Source of the DNA: Gymnothorax reevesii
Taxonomy: Eukaryota > Chordata > Actinopteri > Anguilliformes > Muraenidae
Length of the DNA stretch: 64,000 nucleotides
Direction: 5' to 3'
Assembly: GCA_029721435.1 (NCBI GenBank)
Contig: CM056587.1
Span: forward strand, 14,603,667-14,667,666
Part shown: positions 24,560 through 37,109 of the stretch, piece by piece
How the letters are laid out: each line of letters opens with the position of its first letter
Numbering within the stretch: position 1 is the first letter of the stretch
Made by a program: the position numbers and the translations under genes
Notes under the pieces: model-generated
The model's input: only the letters and a program-made list of their open reading frames with translations
What the model was told of the DNA's origin: nothing
Database searches by the model: none

Positions 24560-26050
24560 TTATCATGCCCCGTTGGGACAAGGATAAGTTAAGCCCTCTT
24601 TTACAATGCACTGATAAAAATGCCCTGCTTCATCTACACTTAGCAGTCCTTTGGGAACTGAGGACACTTATTGTTGCAGTTTTGAGGGTGGGGTTTGTTT
24701 TGCCCATTTTCCATTCTGGCTTGGTATAATACTGAAGCCGCTCAACAGCCTGAGGCCATTGCTGATATATTTTGCGCTTCATAAATGAACCACAAGTGTT
24801 AAAGGGAGACAGGTCTGGACATCAGGCAGGTCAGTCGAGCACCAGCTATTTTACCCACAAAGTTGTACTGCTGTTACACATGCAAATTATGGCTCGGTGT
24901 TTTACTGCCAGAACAAGCGGAGGCAACCTTGGAGAACATTATGTCTAGCAGGTGGCATATGTTATTACAAAATGCATGTGGGCCTTTTTGCATCAATTGA
25001 GCCTGCACAAATGTGGAATTAGCCCGTACCGAGGGCAAGAACTCCCAGAATGCCCCAAAACATAACAGATGCTTGTTTTTTTCACCGATAAAAGTAGGAA
25101 TGGTCCTTTTCTTCTTTTGCTCTGACAACACATCATCCATTTCAAATAAAAATGTGAAAAATGGGCTCAACAGAAAACATCACTCCTTCCTACCTCGTTT
25201 CAGCCCATTTCAGTTGAGCTTGAGACCAGAGAAATCAGCGGTGCTTCTGGATGGCGCTGGCATGTGGCTTCCTTTTTGTATAGTAGAGTCCTACCTTGCA
25301 TTTGATTATTCCATGACAAACTTTGTTCACTGACACAAGTTTTCTGAGGTATTTAAGAGCCCATTTAATTCTGTCCATTATTCGTTGTGGAAGCATGTCA
25401 GTTCTTAATATTGGCATCTGAGAGCTTGAGGGTCACGTGCATTCAATTTTGAATTTCTTCCTCATCATTCATGCATAGAAACTGTTCTGATTTCTAGGGA
25501 TTCTTGGAAGCTTTTCCCTGAATTACAATCTGTCCATGGTGAAATCCCTAAATTCTGAGTGATCACATGTTGATAAATATTTTTCTTAAACTGTTTAACT
25601 ATTTGTTAACACGATTTTTGGCAAAGAGACAATCCTCAGACCATATTGCTAATAAACAACGGTGCCTTTGTGACTGTTCATTCTATACTCAATCACAGAT
25701 GAACCAGCTGTCTCCTATTTTCCTGTTTACCAGTGGAATGTTCCAATCCTGTGTTTTCCTGAAGATTACACAAGTTCTACACAAATTGGTAAACTTCGAA
25801 ACATGGTTTTTTATAAGCGACTAAGCCTTTTGCGGATGCTTATTTAATAGCCAATCACGATAGCATCACCTCATCAATTAACTTGGTAGTGTGAAATGTT
25901 CTGAACAGTTGTGTTTTTTTTTTTGTTTTTTTTTTTTACATTTTCAACCTTCCCAGAGTGAAACTGCCCTGACCCTATTTTATTGGAATGTGTTGCGGGC
26001 ATTAAAATTGAAACTAGTGTATATTTACAAAAATACATTTTGAATGAATA
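24560..26050 (-). mobile_element. degenerate Tc1-like element
   Basis: The minus-strand frame 25417-25235 reads LVSVNKVCHGIIKCKVGLYY and TKRKPHASAIQKHR, the same block as LSVNTVCRAIHRCHLKLYHA in the 7.1-8.4 kb element. The right portion has the T-rich stretch and ggaatgtgttgcgggcatta tail common to such elements. Many stops and frameshifts. Confidence 0.6.
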
Positions 26051-26469
26051 TTTGGGTGAGATTAGGTTAAATATTCTGCGCTCTTGAGTGGCAAACCGTG
26101 TTCACAGTGAGCCTACGGTACACTACTGTTATCTCTCAAAACCATGTTATGCATGGCCTTATCTTAAGCCCTTGATCTAAAATCCTGGTAGCAATCAGGA
26201 GACAGGGCCTAATACAGAAAAGGAAACTTTTGCTTTCATTTTTTCAATGCCCCTGTCCATAATCTCTCTTAAATCTGAGGTCCCAGGTCTGAATTTAGCA
26301 TAATCTCCTGGTCAGTTAGACCTTTGAGCCTTTCATCACAAAACCACAACACATTAGTCGAATCCCCACACTAAAAATGAGTCCTCCTCTCCCCTGCTTT
26401 TGAAGTCTTTGAAAATTTCTGAGTGAAATGCTCTTGCTCGAATTAACAAAAGCCGTTGAAAAGTTACCG

Positions 26470-26700
26470 AAGTCAAATATTTCCTAAGGGGCTGTGCAGG
26501 GAGAGGTGCTGTCGCCTAACAGCAAGAAGATTGTGGGTTTGAAACCAGCCCGGGGCCTTTCTGCATGGAGTTTGTACTCTCCCCACGTTAGCTTTGGCTT
26601 TCTTCCATAGTCCAAAGCCATGCATGCAAGGCTAAATGCACACTTTTAATTACACAAGGGTATGAGTGTGTGACTGAATGCTATGTGAACTTAACGTTCA
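26470..26700 (+). mobile_element. SINE-like interspersed repeat, copy 3
   Basis: gggtttgaaaccagcccggg resembles a Pol III B box. It is followed by ctgcatggagtttgtactct and ccatgcatgcaaggctaaat, the same order as in the other copies. Confidence 0.55.
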
Positions 26701-29149
26701 TTTCAGTAAGGGTACAAAGACTAAGAGTCACATGATATAGCCTGAGGGGAGAGATGAGGTGTCGTGAAAAATATAATAAATAAATAAAATCTCCTGATGC
26801 ATTTTAGATTGCAGTCTGTTTTTAATCAGACTTGGAATTATAAAACATCTCTCACCTCCCGCATTAGTCACTGGTAAAGTCAATAAAAATCGCACTGCAA
26901 TATCTAACGAACACAACCTGAAACATTGCACTGCTTTGCCTCAACTGCAGCAGCAATTTCCTTGCAGATAATATCAACGATATCATTTTATTACGCCAAT
27001 TTCAAAAACAACATGTAGCCAATTAAAATTGCGCAGTATCATCCTCAGTTGCATGGAAATTCCCTCAAATCCAGAAAGTGAACTTCATCCAAGCAAATAT
27101 CATCAGAACCACTCGAATGAAGTATAAGTTGAAGTGACAGTTTACTGGTTATCTTTATTTGATTTTCTGTCTCCTATCTGCTGCATATGTTTTCCGCAGG
27201 TTTAACTGCTGGCAAAAGAACAATCAAATTTCAGCAAAATTGTTCTGTTTCAATGACAGCCCATTCAACATATTTCAGAGTTCCAAGTCACCTTTGCGAA
27301 ACAAGAAAATACATCCTACACAGTAACATTTTTGGAGTAAAATAGATTCTGAAAGCATTACATTGACCCTGTGAGAGTGGATTTAAAGTTTTACTGTGCA
27401 CGTTGAGAAATAAGAAAGTTGTTAAAGTGAATTTGAAAGAGGTAGGTTGCATCAGGTGGTTTCACAGAGTTAAACCTGATTTGCTGGGATGTACGGTGCA
27501 GAGGCGCCCCAGAACAGCTTTGAGTGTCGCAGTATCCCTGGTACCTCTGCACTGGAAAGTGTTCTTATGTTCCACATGGATGAACCACACATCTTGAAAA
27601 ACTCAAATTTTTATTGAGTAGATAGAAAGTCGCCCCCAGGGTTAATTGACAGGTGCGTACTTCTTAGCAACTAATAAATAATCCATTTGCAATTTAAATT
27701 CATCATTCAAGATATTTATACTTAAAATGGATGCGCCAAGATATCAAAGAGAACTTTAAAAAATGGAGGACCTACCCCCATTTTCAGTACGATGCAAGAG
27801 TAAAATTGCAGCTGATTTCTGGAATTTATTTATTGATTTGATGTTTTTAAAAACATCACAGTGCATGTATGAAACTGTTGAGTTGAAGGCAATCAGTTTC
27901 TGACTGAGCTCCAGCCATCATCCTGTCTGTTAGTCATTGCCTGATTGGAACAGAAGTCTTCTTTTTTTAAACCAATTTTTCCTCTATTTTTCCCAACATC
28001 CCCAGCCCTCAAACTCAGCCCAACTTGATGATCTCCCGCTAAGGTCAGGAGGTGAGGTTGAGTGGGCAAAATACTTCAACTAAATACTTAAATTCTTAAA
28101 CTGCGCGACGCTAATCTCTGCCAGCTGTCTCTGCAGTTCTGAAAAAGCACAGAACAATGAACTCCTGCAACTATGAGAACATGGATCAGACCTGTCTGGC
28201 AGTCTGCGTCATGGAAACGCTCTCAGTCCTCCAGCAGGGAGGGGAGGCCAGGGAAGATTTCTCTGTGTCCGTGCGCTATTGGCCGCCAACTGTCAATCAC
28301 CATTGTCTGTTACTCTCGCTAACTCAGGAATGCAGCAAGGCGACGAAAACATCAGCGAACGCATCTGAGCTGAGTACAGCTCACATAACACTGAAACCAA
28401 ACTCCAGTTCACATCCACATCCTCTGCTTTTACGCATATCAGAAATGCCAGTGGCTCTGATCAAACAACAGCAAGTATGCTAATGCTCCGATTGCCATAA
28501 CAACGCTCCTTCCATGTGTGCTATATGTGAGCTCGTGGTTCTCAGGAGAGGCTCTCTCTCTGACACATAATGTCAGATTAGAGCAAACATTGCTGGCATA
28601 TTTAAACGTCTCAATCAGAGAAAACAGCATGAAGCATTTAATACTGGCTCCATTAGTTATTCAGAGATGAAAGCAAGGCAGGGGCATGAAACCATGGGTA
28701 TGCGCTCGCACAGAAATGCGCAACGACCACAGAGACACAAGAGCCCTGAGTGGCCGCAGAGCGTCAGCTCCAACAACAGGTGCTAAAGCCGCGCGGCGCT
28801 AGCCTGGCCGACAGAACCTGTCCTCACCAGCGCAGGCTTGATAAATCACCAGAGACATTCGTCCCTCCCGGAGAGCCGTCAGGCATCGTCTTATTCTGGG
28901 AACTTCTGAAATAGCTATTGCCTGCCAAACAATAACCGAGCAAACACACTCTCACAGCCTGGGATGTTTATCATCGACAAGACACATTTGAAAGATATTC
29001 GCAGAAATACGCATTCAACGGAGTTTATAAAGGAAGATCCACAATCAGCAGATGAACTATGAGTTTATAAATGGAGATGCACATTCAGCAGAGATGCAAT
29101 GAATTCATACACTGGAATGCACATTCAGCAGATGCAGTGAGTGCACACT

Positions 29150-29440
29150 GAGACACGCACTCACTACAGAAACATCGAGTGGACGAGACACATTGAAGCA
29201 CTGATACACTGAGAGACACACTTATTAGAGAAACAATGATAAACATTACAGAAACACTCTCAAACACATTCAGCACTGATACACTGCATGCACACGATGA
29301 GATACACACTCATTAGAGAAACAATGATAAACATCACAGAAACATACTCAAACACATTCAGCACTGACACACTGTGTGCACACACTGTGAGACACACATT
29401 AAAGAAACTGCAAAACATTACAGAGACACACTCGTATACA
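29150..29440. repeat. degenerate tandem repeat, period about 88 bp
   Basis: The phrase attagagaaacaatgataaa recurs at about 29224 and 29312 (88 bp apart), with less conserved neighbours before and after. Flanking units are cactgatacactg- and cattcagca-type. It lies in intron 1 only some 250 bp from exon 1. Confidence 0.65.
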
Positions 29441-29686
29441 TTAATCACTATCCAAGCCCAGTAGCCCAAGCAGTCAGGTCTTATGTCACGGCAGCCTGCA
29501 CCGTTCTGCTTGTCAAACCGAGTGGAATGCAAGCCGACAGACACGACCCGGTCCCCAACTCTCCGTTCAGCAGAACTGTCAATCACCGTTAAAAATCCAC
29601 AGCCATCGTCTGCTTGCGTCAGGACCTTCCACAGACTGTGCTCTCGCTCATCTTTCGCCAGAAGTTACGCACGAGTGTGAACTTAC

Positions 29687-29796
29687 ATGCCCCTGAGTCG
29701 CAGCCATACTCTCTCAGAGGGGTCAGTTTTCGGCCACTTCACGTGGTTGTTCCCTCGGGCGCCCATGTCCCTGTTTGCCCTGTTGGGAGACTCCAT
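29687..29796 (-). CDS. pde1c: pde1c first coding exon (calmodulin-dependent cyclic nucleotide phosphodiesterase 1C, N-terminus)
   Basis: This exon encodes the N-terminus of a PDE1-family enzyme, a cytosolic Ca2+/calmodulin-activated phosphodiesterase that hydrolyses cAMP and cGMP. Reading the minus strand from the ATG at 29796, there are 36 codons plus two bases (AT). The protein starts MESP, as mammalian PDE1C does, and ends with ERVWLRLRG, matching the W-x-R-L-R-G core of the N-terminal calmodulin-binding site. The start has a strong context (ACC before ATG, G after). A second in-frame ATG lies at codon 11. The donor immediately after is a perfect GTAAGT (29686-29681). The leftover AT joins the G of the microexon at 22644 to make ATG (Met), so phase is kept. 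Residues 5-27 do not resemble human PDE1C as I remember it. PDE1A is the alternative paralogue. Confidence 0.8.
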
Positions 29797-30110
29797 GGTA
29801 AGGGTCCGACGCTGAGACCGCGACGCTGTATCCACGCTCCGGATCGGTCTGTGCTCAGCGCATCCTGACTGCAGCGAGCGAATGAGTAACCCAGCTCTCA
29901 GGGTCCGCGCTTGTCAGCGCCGCTACCGCTACAGCTGCTACTACCGCTACGCAAACAGAAACGTACACTACTGCTGCTGGTGCCTAGATCTGCTTCTGTC
30001 TGTCAAATAGTCAGGTCTCCTTCTCTCTCTCTCTCCCTCCCTCCCTCTCCTGCTCTCTCTCTTGTGCTCTCTTGCTCTTTCCTCTCTCTCTTGCAATCTT
30101 TTTATTGTCC
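29797..30110 (-). promoter_or_regulatory. pde1c: 5' leader and probable promoter region of pde1c (CpG-rich, GA-tract)
   Basis: The stretch directly upstream of the start codon is much richer in GC and CpG than its surroundings (about 29500-29960). It is followed by a long CT run on the plus strand (30020-30110), which is a GA-rich tract read along the gene. No clear TATA box is seen, as is usual for CpG-type promoters. The transcription start cannot be fixed from sequence. Part of this stretch is probably transcribed 5'UTR. Confidence 0.55.
29855..29863 (-). promoter_or_regulatory. two-codon upstream ORF (Met-Arg-stop) in the putative pde1c leader
   Basis: Reading the minus strand, ATG CGC TGA lies 58 bases before the main ATG. 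If the transcript starts upstream of it, ribosomes would meet this minimal uORF first. Its ATG context (AGG before, C after) is moderate. The start and stop are seen directly; any effect on translation is inference. Confidence 0.4.
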
Positions 30111-30219
30111 TCTTCTGCCTTGCATGTTATTCTTGTCCCACAGACTCATAGACGACGTAAGGGTTGCCTCTACAGCAATGAGAAACTGCTGTTGAGCCAA
30201 CTGACCCCCCATCATTTCC

Positions 30220-30792
30220 TTCGCGTGTGTGCGTGGGTGCGTGTGCATGTGTGTGCGTGCCTGTGCATGTGCTTTTATGTGTGTTTGTGTGTGTGTGCGC
30301 GCCTGTGAGTGGGTGTGTGTCTGCCCTTGTATGTGTGTGGGTTCTGCAGGTAAATGTTTGAAATTGGTGTGTGTGTGTGTGTTTCAGTGGTGTGTAAGTG
30401 TGTGTGTGTGTGTGTGTGTGTTTGCGTGTGTGTGAGTGTGCATGTAGGTTTCGCAGGTATGTGTTTGAGTGAGGTGTGTGTGTGTGGGTCCCACTTAGTG
30501 TGTGTGGTAGGGCTGTGTGTGTTGGCCCTGTAGGTATGTGTGTGGTAAGGCTGTGTGTGTGTGTGTGTGTGTGTGTTGGCCCTGTAGGTATGTGTGTGGT
30601 AGGGCTGTGTGTGTGGGTCCCAAAGGTATGTGTGTGGTAGGGCTATGTGCATGTAGGTCCTGCAGGTATGTGTGTGTTAGGGCTGTGTGTGGGTCCCACA
30701 GATATGGGTGTGGTGGGGCTGTGTGTGTGTGAGTGTGTGTGGGTCCCGCTGGTATGTCTGTGGTAGGACTGTGTTTGTGGGTCCCGCAGGTA
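30220..30792. repeat. GT-rich minisatellite upstream of the pde1c promoter
   Basis: A GT/TGTGCG stretch (30220-30480) is followed by about seven units of a longer motif, ggtcc-c-(a/g)ggtatgtgtgtggtagggctgtg style, each some 38-50 bp with variable (GT)n. It lies 110 bp beyond the GA tract of the putative promoter. Confidence 0.8.
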
Positions 30793-31979
30793 TTTCATTT
30801 CATCTCCCTGATAGGAACAGCCCCTCAGGAAATGAGGTAAAGAGAAGATGAGCTGCACCAGTCCAATGTACAACTGCCAGTGCTACAGTCGGGTCTGACC
30901 CCCATCTGTAATCCCTGCAACTCAAGAGACCTGCAGTGACTCTGTGGAAAACAGCACAGTTACAGCATCAATCAGAACAGGAGAAATAACCCCCGCCCCT
31001 GCTGCCGGTGCTGCGTGAGGGGATTACTCAGGCTGGATTTACAACAGACCCAAATCTGATCAAATCAGGGAGAAAAAAGCCCCTTACAGCCTCATAAAGG
31101 GGGGAGCAGCGGGACATGTTGGGCACTCACGCGCAAGCCCGCACAAACACGCCAGCGGGAGCACGTACGACCTGAAAAAGCATCCTGCGCGGGTGAAACG
31201 GCAAACGCCACGTCACCTCAGCTCCCACAGGCGCTGGCCAATATGCGCACTGACAGCATGCTAATTATTTCCTGGTGGTCTAATCTCGAATTGCGCAGTA
31301 TTTTAGAAAAAAAAGAAGAGCTAATTAATCTTTCTGAAAGTAGACTGTCCCACCATGGAAAGACATTAACTCAATTAGGTCACAGCTCTGCCATTAGGCC
31401 TGTCACATTCCTCACTTCCTCCCTCCACTAACCTCCCTCCTCATTCCATCACTAAAATGAGACTCTCACCTTCCACTCCACTCTAATTACATCTATCTGG
31501 AGAGTGACCAACGCTTAAAAGCAGCTTTGTTTAAATTGTGTAAAGTTGCTGTTTGTTTACATTTAAAAAAAAACTGTACCAGTGTAGTCTCAGACCTGAA
31601 AGAATGTTTCCAAAATGAAGAGGGTAATGGAAAATGGAACATTGTTTCTATACTCGTGAGGTGTTTCACTGTTAATAGAAATGGTAGTCTTTTGTCCACT
31701 GCTTATGGTCTGAGACTGTTGTCCAAAGGTAATGGCCCAAGACTACTCATTGTTTATGGTTCAAGTTGGACCTCCAAGTTCCTTTGATGCTTTACCAAGC
31801 AATGGCATTCTACATGCTTCTGTGCTTCGAACAGCTTGGAGAAAATTCATTCATGATTCAGCATGCTAATGCTACAAATTTTCCCAAATTCTGATTGCTG
31901 TCAACAATAAACAAGCAATTTGGCTACCAGATACCTCCAGAACTGTAGGGCTGAGCTCAAAAAACTGACACTGCAGTGT

Positions 31980-32330
31980 ATTGGAATTACAGTCCCAAAA
32001 GATTTACCCATAAACCAAGTGGAGGTTTGGGTCAGGTGACGACATTTGAACCTCGCTCATGCTTTTCTGGACAGAATGGGAACAGATCCTTGTCGCAGCA
32101 TTCTAACATCCAGTGGAAAGCCATTCCAGAGAAGCAGAAGCTATTTCACTGGCACAGCGGTGAGTTAACTGCTAGAACACCATCGTCAGGAGATTTACAC
32201 CCACCCCATGGTTGTTGGGAGTGTCACACAAACATAAGGCTAGTGTTCTAGGGTTAAGGTCCATGGTTTTGCGATAAGATGTTGATAAGGAGTCCACATA
32301 CTTTTGGAAATGTGGAATATCTATCATTAT
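31980..32330 (+). mobile_element. 3' remnant of a Tc1-like MITE
   Basis: cattctaacatccagtggaa, agccattccagagaagcaga and, at the end, ggagtccacatacttttgga are the order of a common fish Tc1 tail (…ccagtggaaagccttcccag… …gtccacatacttttgg). No ORF. Confidence 0.5.
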
Positions 32331-33541
32331 GAAGCTCTTCGAAGCTTTTTCAGATAAATGCAACATACAGAGCCACGTACTCCTTGATCCAGAAAATAAA
32401 GCATCAGTCAATTCTGTTATCTCTCCTAAAATGGCCATCGATGAAATGGGTTGCTATAGAAACACAAACATTCTTGTTGCAAAAATTGCTGTGCTGATGG
32501 AGATGGTTCCTTTGTCAAAACTGACGACCCCCCCCTTCCTCCAACCCAACACACAGAACACGGACATGCCAGCATCAGCCTAGAATTTACACCTTCTGCC
32601 CTCATTTGATCACATGGTTATACTGCACTGTTTCTGTCTAATTATGTCCTGAAAATCCTGAAATCTGCTCAATACAACCACAGGTAGCAGGGCTTTTATG
32701 TCACCGAATATTTTTCCATTACCAGCATCTCTGCTGGCTTTCGCTCTGATTTGGTTTCTAATTGATCCATTAAAGTATTTCACAAGCTGCGGTGCCTCAG
32801 ACTTAAACTCGCCAGTGGGGTATAACAGCAGAAGACGCCAGCGCTCTTTCAAGAGAACAGAGAAGAATAACCTGTAATAGTCAAGTCTCTTGGGAGACAG
32901 TAGACAAGATAAATCGATGAGAATCAATAGCTTAAAGCAATTCTTACCTTTCTGTCATTTTACACTTTTCTTTTGTAATCTTAAAATGCTCCTAATAGGC
33001 GTATGGCACACTAAAATCTAAAAGAAATTCACCAATTGAAACTTATCAATATTCAATGATCATATATTTCTGACAAGAGTCTGACCAATCATTTTCTTCG
33101 GTCCGAATAAAATGATTTGCTGAGCTTCCTGTCTGTCATCCGTCGCCGCATCCCTTCCAGTTGCCTACCGCTGTCACCGCTTGTGAGTCGCCTCTCTGGC
33201 ACAGCAGTAGAGCAGTAGAGACAAAACAGGTACTCAACAATGTTAACCTGCAAACAAAACAGCTGCAACTGCTCCTAATGCAATGACTGACGTTACCAGG
33301 ACAATTCTGGTCAGGTAAGACGTTATGACAGCAGTTTTGCAAGAAAATATGTATGAATTCTGCCGAAAAACCACACACCTGACTGTAAACAAACAGGCGC
33401 TGAAATGCTATAATTCCGCTATATAATAATGCTATATAATTTAATATTTTATAGCACATATAGAATTGAATATTACGTAATTACAGTTGGTTAGTTTTCA
33501 CAAACGGTGCCTCTGAATCTGACTTCATTGCCCCGTTTCAG

Positions 33542-33700
33542 GATGCTTTCACACCGGACGTGAAACAATTTTTTCGTAAGACGGATTACATTCAAAGTCA
33601 ATGCAAAAGCACGAATATGCGCGTATCCGCGTCTTTGCATTGACTTTGAATGTAATCTGTCGTGCGAAAAAATTCGTTTCGCGTCCGGTGTGAAAGCATC
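33542..33700. mobile_element. 159-bp palindromic MITE
   Basis: It begins GATGCTTTCACACCGGACG and ends with CGTCCGGTGTGAAAGCATC, a perfect 19-bp pair. The complementary arms continue inward (tgcattgactttgaatgtaa against its partner), so nearly the whole element folds on itself. TTCA stands near both ends as a possible short target duplication. Confidence 0.85.
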
Positions 33701-34544
33701 TTCATTGGTGCTGCTCACTTTCTCACCGTACGTGTCAGGGGAGGAGGGGAGCCTCAGAGGTCAGGCAGGGGGAAGAGGGTGGGACTTTGGAGGGAGGCGG
33801 AGTTGTACATGTTCAAATTTTTACCAAGTGCTGTGCAACATGGCAGAAAGGTAAGAATTGCTTTAAAGGTGAAAGACTGAATGAGCAGAGTAGGAGTCAT
33901 GATGAAATAATGCACATCACCATCAGGCTAACAACCCAAATCCACGTCTCCTGTTTGTCACCACACATGCTACCTGATTAGCCTACCAGGGGACAAGACT
34001 TACTGCAGCCCCAATGAATAGAGAGGAGGGCTACCTAAAAGCCTGGAGACAAAGGTTAATTTTAAGGGAAAGATATTCAGGACTCAGTATATTTTGTTGC
34101 ACCCTTGGATAGAGTTGCACAATTCAGTTTTGCATCAGCTAACTCCGTAGGAATGGAGTCAACACCTGGAAAAGCATGTTTCAGTTCTTTTGAATGGATT
34201 CATCTTTCAACATCACATTATGTTTTCATTGAGCCAGCTGATTTTACTGAACAGTTGATTAGGCGCAAAGCTATGCAGGTGTAATGCCTCCTGGGGAAAC
34301 ATGGAGGTGTGAGCACAGCTCAAGGGCCCAATGGCAGCATCAATCACATGATTATGGGCTTATTACATTGTAGTTTGAAATTTCCTGGACCCAGTCAAGG
34401 ACTTCAACCACTGAGTTCAAAACTTTTGCAGCGACACGTTCAATGAAAACCCAGTCAAACCATCAATGAAAAATTAAACTCAAGGGAGGTGATCATTACT
34501 AATGTCACTCAAATACTTTCATGGCGTTTTTTGCGGGATAACCC

Positions 34545-34745
34545 ATTTCCTATGGCAGTGGGTAGCGCTGTTGACTCACAGCAAAAGGGTTGTGGGTTTG
34601 AGTCCTGCTGCAGCCCTTTCCGTGTAAAGTTTGCATGTTCTCCCGTGTACAAATGGGTTTCCTCCAGGTACTCCGGTTTGCTGCCACAAGCCAAAGCCAT
34701 GCATGTCAGGCTGATTGGAGTGATAGATGTGAATTGTGTGTCAAT
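34545..34745 (+). mobile_element. SINE-like interspersed repeat, copy 4
   Basis: gcgctgttgactcacagcaa, gtgggtttgagtcctgctgc (B-box-like), gtttgcatgttctcccgtgt and ccatgcatgtcaggctgatt appear in the order typical for this repeat. Confidence 0.6.
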
Positions 34746-37109
34746 ATTCTCTGTGGAGAAAAGCCTCAGCATGCATCTTCCCTTCAATAGTATGCTGTTT
34801 ACCTTGGTGTATAGCTGCTAACCTCCAACCTGGGACAGCATTCTGACTGACAGAAATCAAATGAGAGCACTGTAATGCCTGGTAGTAAGGCTGACCATTG
34901 GTGGACATATGCTATCACTCATAGCTTATAAAGAGCACCAATTCACTGACTTTCATGGCCAAAACTGCACAGAGAATCTGCTATGGCGTGCGATTGGCAT
35001 GGAGCTCAGCTGTGGTTACCTGTAAAAAAAAAATCCTGGTGCATCTGTGTCTATCCTACTTCATTACCCGTCATATAGCAACTGACGTCTGTTTCCACGG
35101 AGACCTTCAGAAAGAGTGCACCCTGAATGTGAAGAGTGTCCGTGCATTCTAACTTGGCACTCTGCCACCTCACCCTCCCGTAACGCTACAAAGCGTGCTC
35201 TGGCTCGCTAGCGCTCGGTATCGCGGTAACGTAGCGAAGGCTACCGGAATCGTGTCTCTTTCATACATACAGCAATAGCTGAAATTATATGAAGTCAGGT
35301 ACTAACAGGCTGTTCAAATTGCACAATTTACGTACACAATAGCAGTTTGCAATAATGGGTAGTGAGGTAAGCATGCAGCGGGCTTTAGCATGTCAGAGGT
35401 GGAATGAGCATACATAACTACAGACGCCACCAAACGTCACTGAACGACGCGCTATTAAATGAGCGGTCAGCCACCCTTATTTTAATTATCCAGGCTGCAA
35501 CATTGTACAGCCAAAGAAGAAACATTTCCTCTTCCGATCTTCCTCCCATTTGTTGCATGCTTCTCAGAGACCGTGCACACAGAAAAAAAAAAAAAAAAGT
35601 CCAGAAACACTTCAAACGTAGATTTGCGAGGTGTCAGACAAAAGCGGACAGTCACAGGTGGCCAGCGCATCATGATCATGACTAAGCAAGGCTGTTTTGT
35701 AATAGTGCGCCTTTAAAATAACCATATTCTATAGCTACTCACCAAAAAAAAAAAACACCCGGCCAGTACTGTTTTTAAGTTGTTACGTGGGCTTTGCTAC
35801 TTGACACAGTCTTCCACTTACCTGGCTTATAAAAAGCCAGTGCATCTGCATTGAAAAAAAAAAAATTAAGATCACCCTATTGCATCAAAATATTATGAGA
35901 CTTTATAGAGACTTTCTCTTATTTAGCAAATTTGTTTCCTCAATGTGTATCGTGTCTGGGTGGATCGGGAGGGGTGGGAGGGGAGGGGGGGGGGGGCAAT
36001 GGAGTGGGCGTAGTGGATGTTTCTAGACATTAAAAAACTGAAGTGCACATGTAGTGCAGAACTGCTGGAGACAACACGCCCACTCCAGGGCCCTCTCACA
36101 CAGGCAATATCCAAATGGGGGAATTTACATAATACCACCATTGTTTCCAACAAGTTGCTCTCCAAGGTTAATGGTGTCATTTCTGAGTGCTGCCTGTTCT
36201 GTAATGTGGGAGGCAGCTTTCCAGTTCTCTGACTGTCCCCAGCTGGGGTCTGCTCTGTTTCGCAATACCTTACCTCAACTGACTGTACAATTTTAAAATA
36301 AAATTATTAATTGGAATTTGCAATAAAATTGTTTCTGACTCCCTCCCGCTCTCTCCTTCTCTCTCTAAATGTGGTGAAATGATGCATTAATGCGTGGTCA
36401 TTAAGCATTAACCTCCAATGTTTAAGGAAACAATGCTAATGCATACTAGCACGTTCTCGGTGTATCGGCGTTGCGGGCCAGTTTCCCGCCCACTTCATGA
36501 GCTGCAGTACCAGGTACAGCCCAGCGAGAGGCTCCCCCACATGGGACTGCGCTATTGCTCATAGCCCACTGTCTCCACTTCAGCAATGGAGAGGGTATCT
36601 CACTACACTAAGAGTAGGAGAGACTTCCGAGATCTCCAGTGCGCAGGATTGAAGAGGCTAGGATTCAGGCTTCAGGCTGAGTTCCCAAGCATGACAATGC
36701 TGCTGCTAAGCAGGAACCTGAAATAGCTCAGTAAACTATCCCAGCATTGGTAATTTAAGTGGCTAAAAATAATAATAATATTTTTGTGGGGTAGATACAC
36801 ATACATTTCAAACTCGTTGCAGAACATGTTCCAAAAAGGTGTGTTTACTGCTTAAATTAGCTTTTCCTTTAACCGCTAAGTAATGATTTGAGAACCAAGG
36901 ACAGAAGTTGTTCCAGTTTGTGAGATATATATATATTTTTTTTTCCTTTTTCTACCATGATATGAGTCTACAGATGCTGAAATGGCCCGGATCTTCATTG
37001 TCAAATTTTATGCTTGATAATGCGAGCATAATTTTTAGTTGAAGACATGTCTGGACCCTAACCCTGACCAGCACTTTCCAATTACTGTTATAACGTATGC
37101 AGAACATGG

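Larger units (their letters stand above)
22645..29686 (-). other. pde1c intron 1 (7,042 bp)
   Basis: It is bounded by the GTAAGT donor of exon 1 and the cttacag acceptor of the microexon. It contains SINE-like copies (23.76-24.09 and 26.47-26.70 kb), a degenerate Tc1-like element (24.56-26.05 kb) and a degenerate tandem repeat (29.15-29.44 kb). Stretches 22650-23750 and 26710-28150 show nothing recognisable. 28640-28900 is GC-richer, but I could not support an exon there. Confidence 0.75.

Noticed and set aside
28157..28483. 108-residue plus-strand ORF starting MNSCNYENMDQ
   Set aside because: No recognisable domain and no splice or promoter support; it is on the opposite strand within pde1c intron 1.
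30229..30873. Cys/Val-rich and His/Thr-rich frames upstream of pde1c
   Set aside because: They lie in the GT-rich minisatellite and have no start context or splice support.
32610..32927. 105-residue minus-strand ORF
   Set aside because: No similarity recognised, no splice signals; base composition is ordinary.
34489..34821. 110-residue plus-strand and 92-residue minus-strand ORFs
   Set aside because: Both lie over the SINE-like repeat copy 4 and are chance frames.
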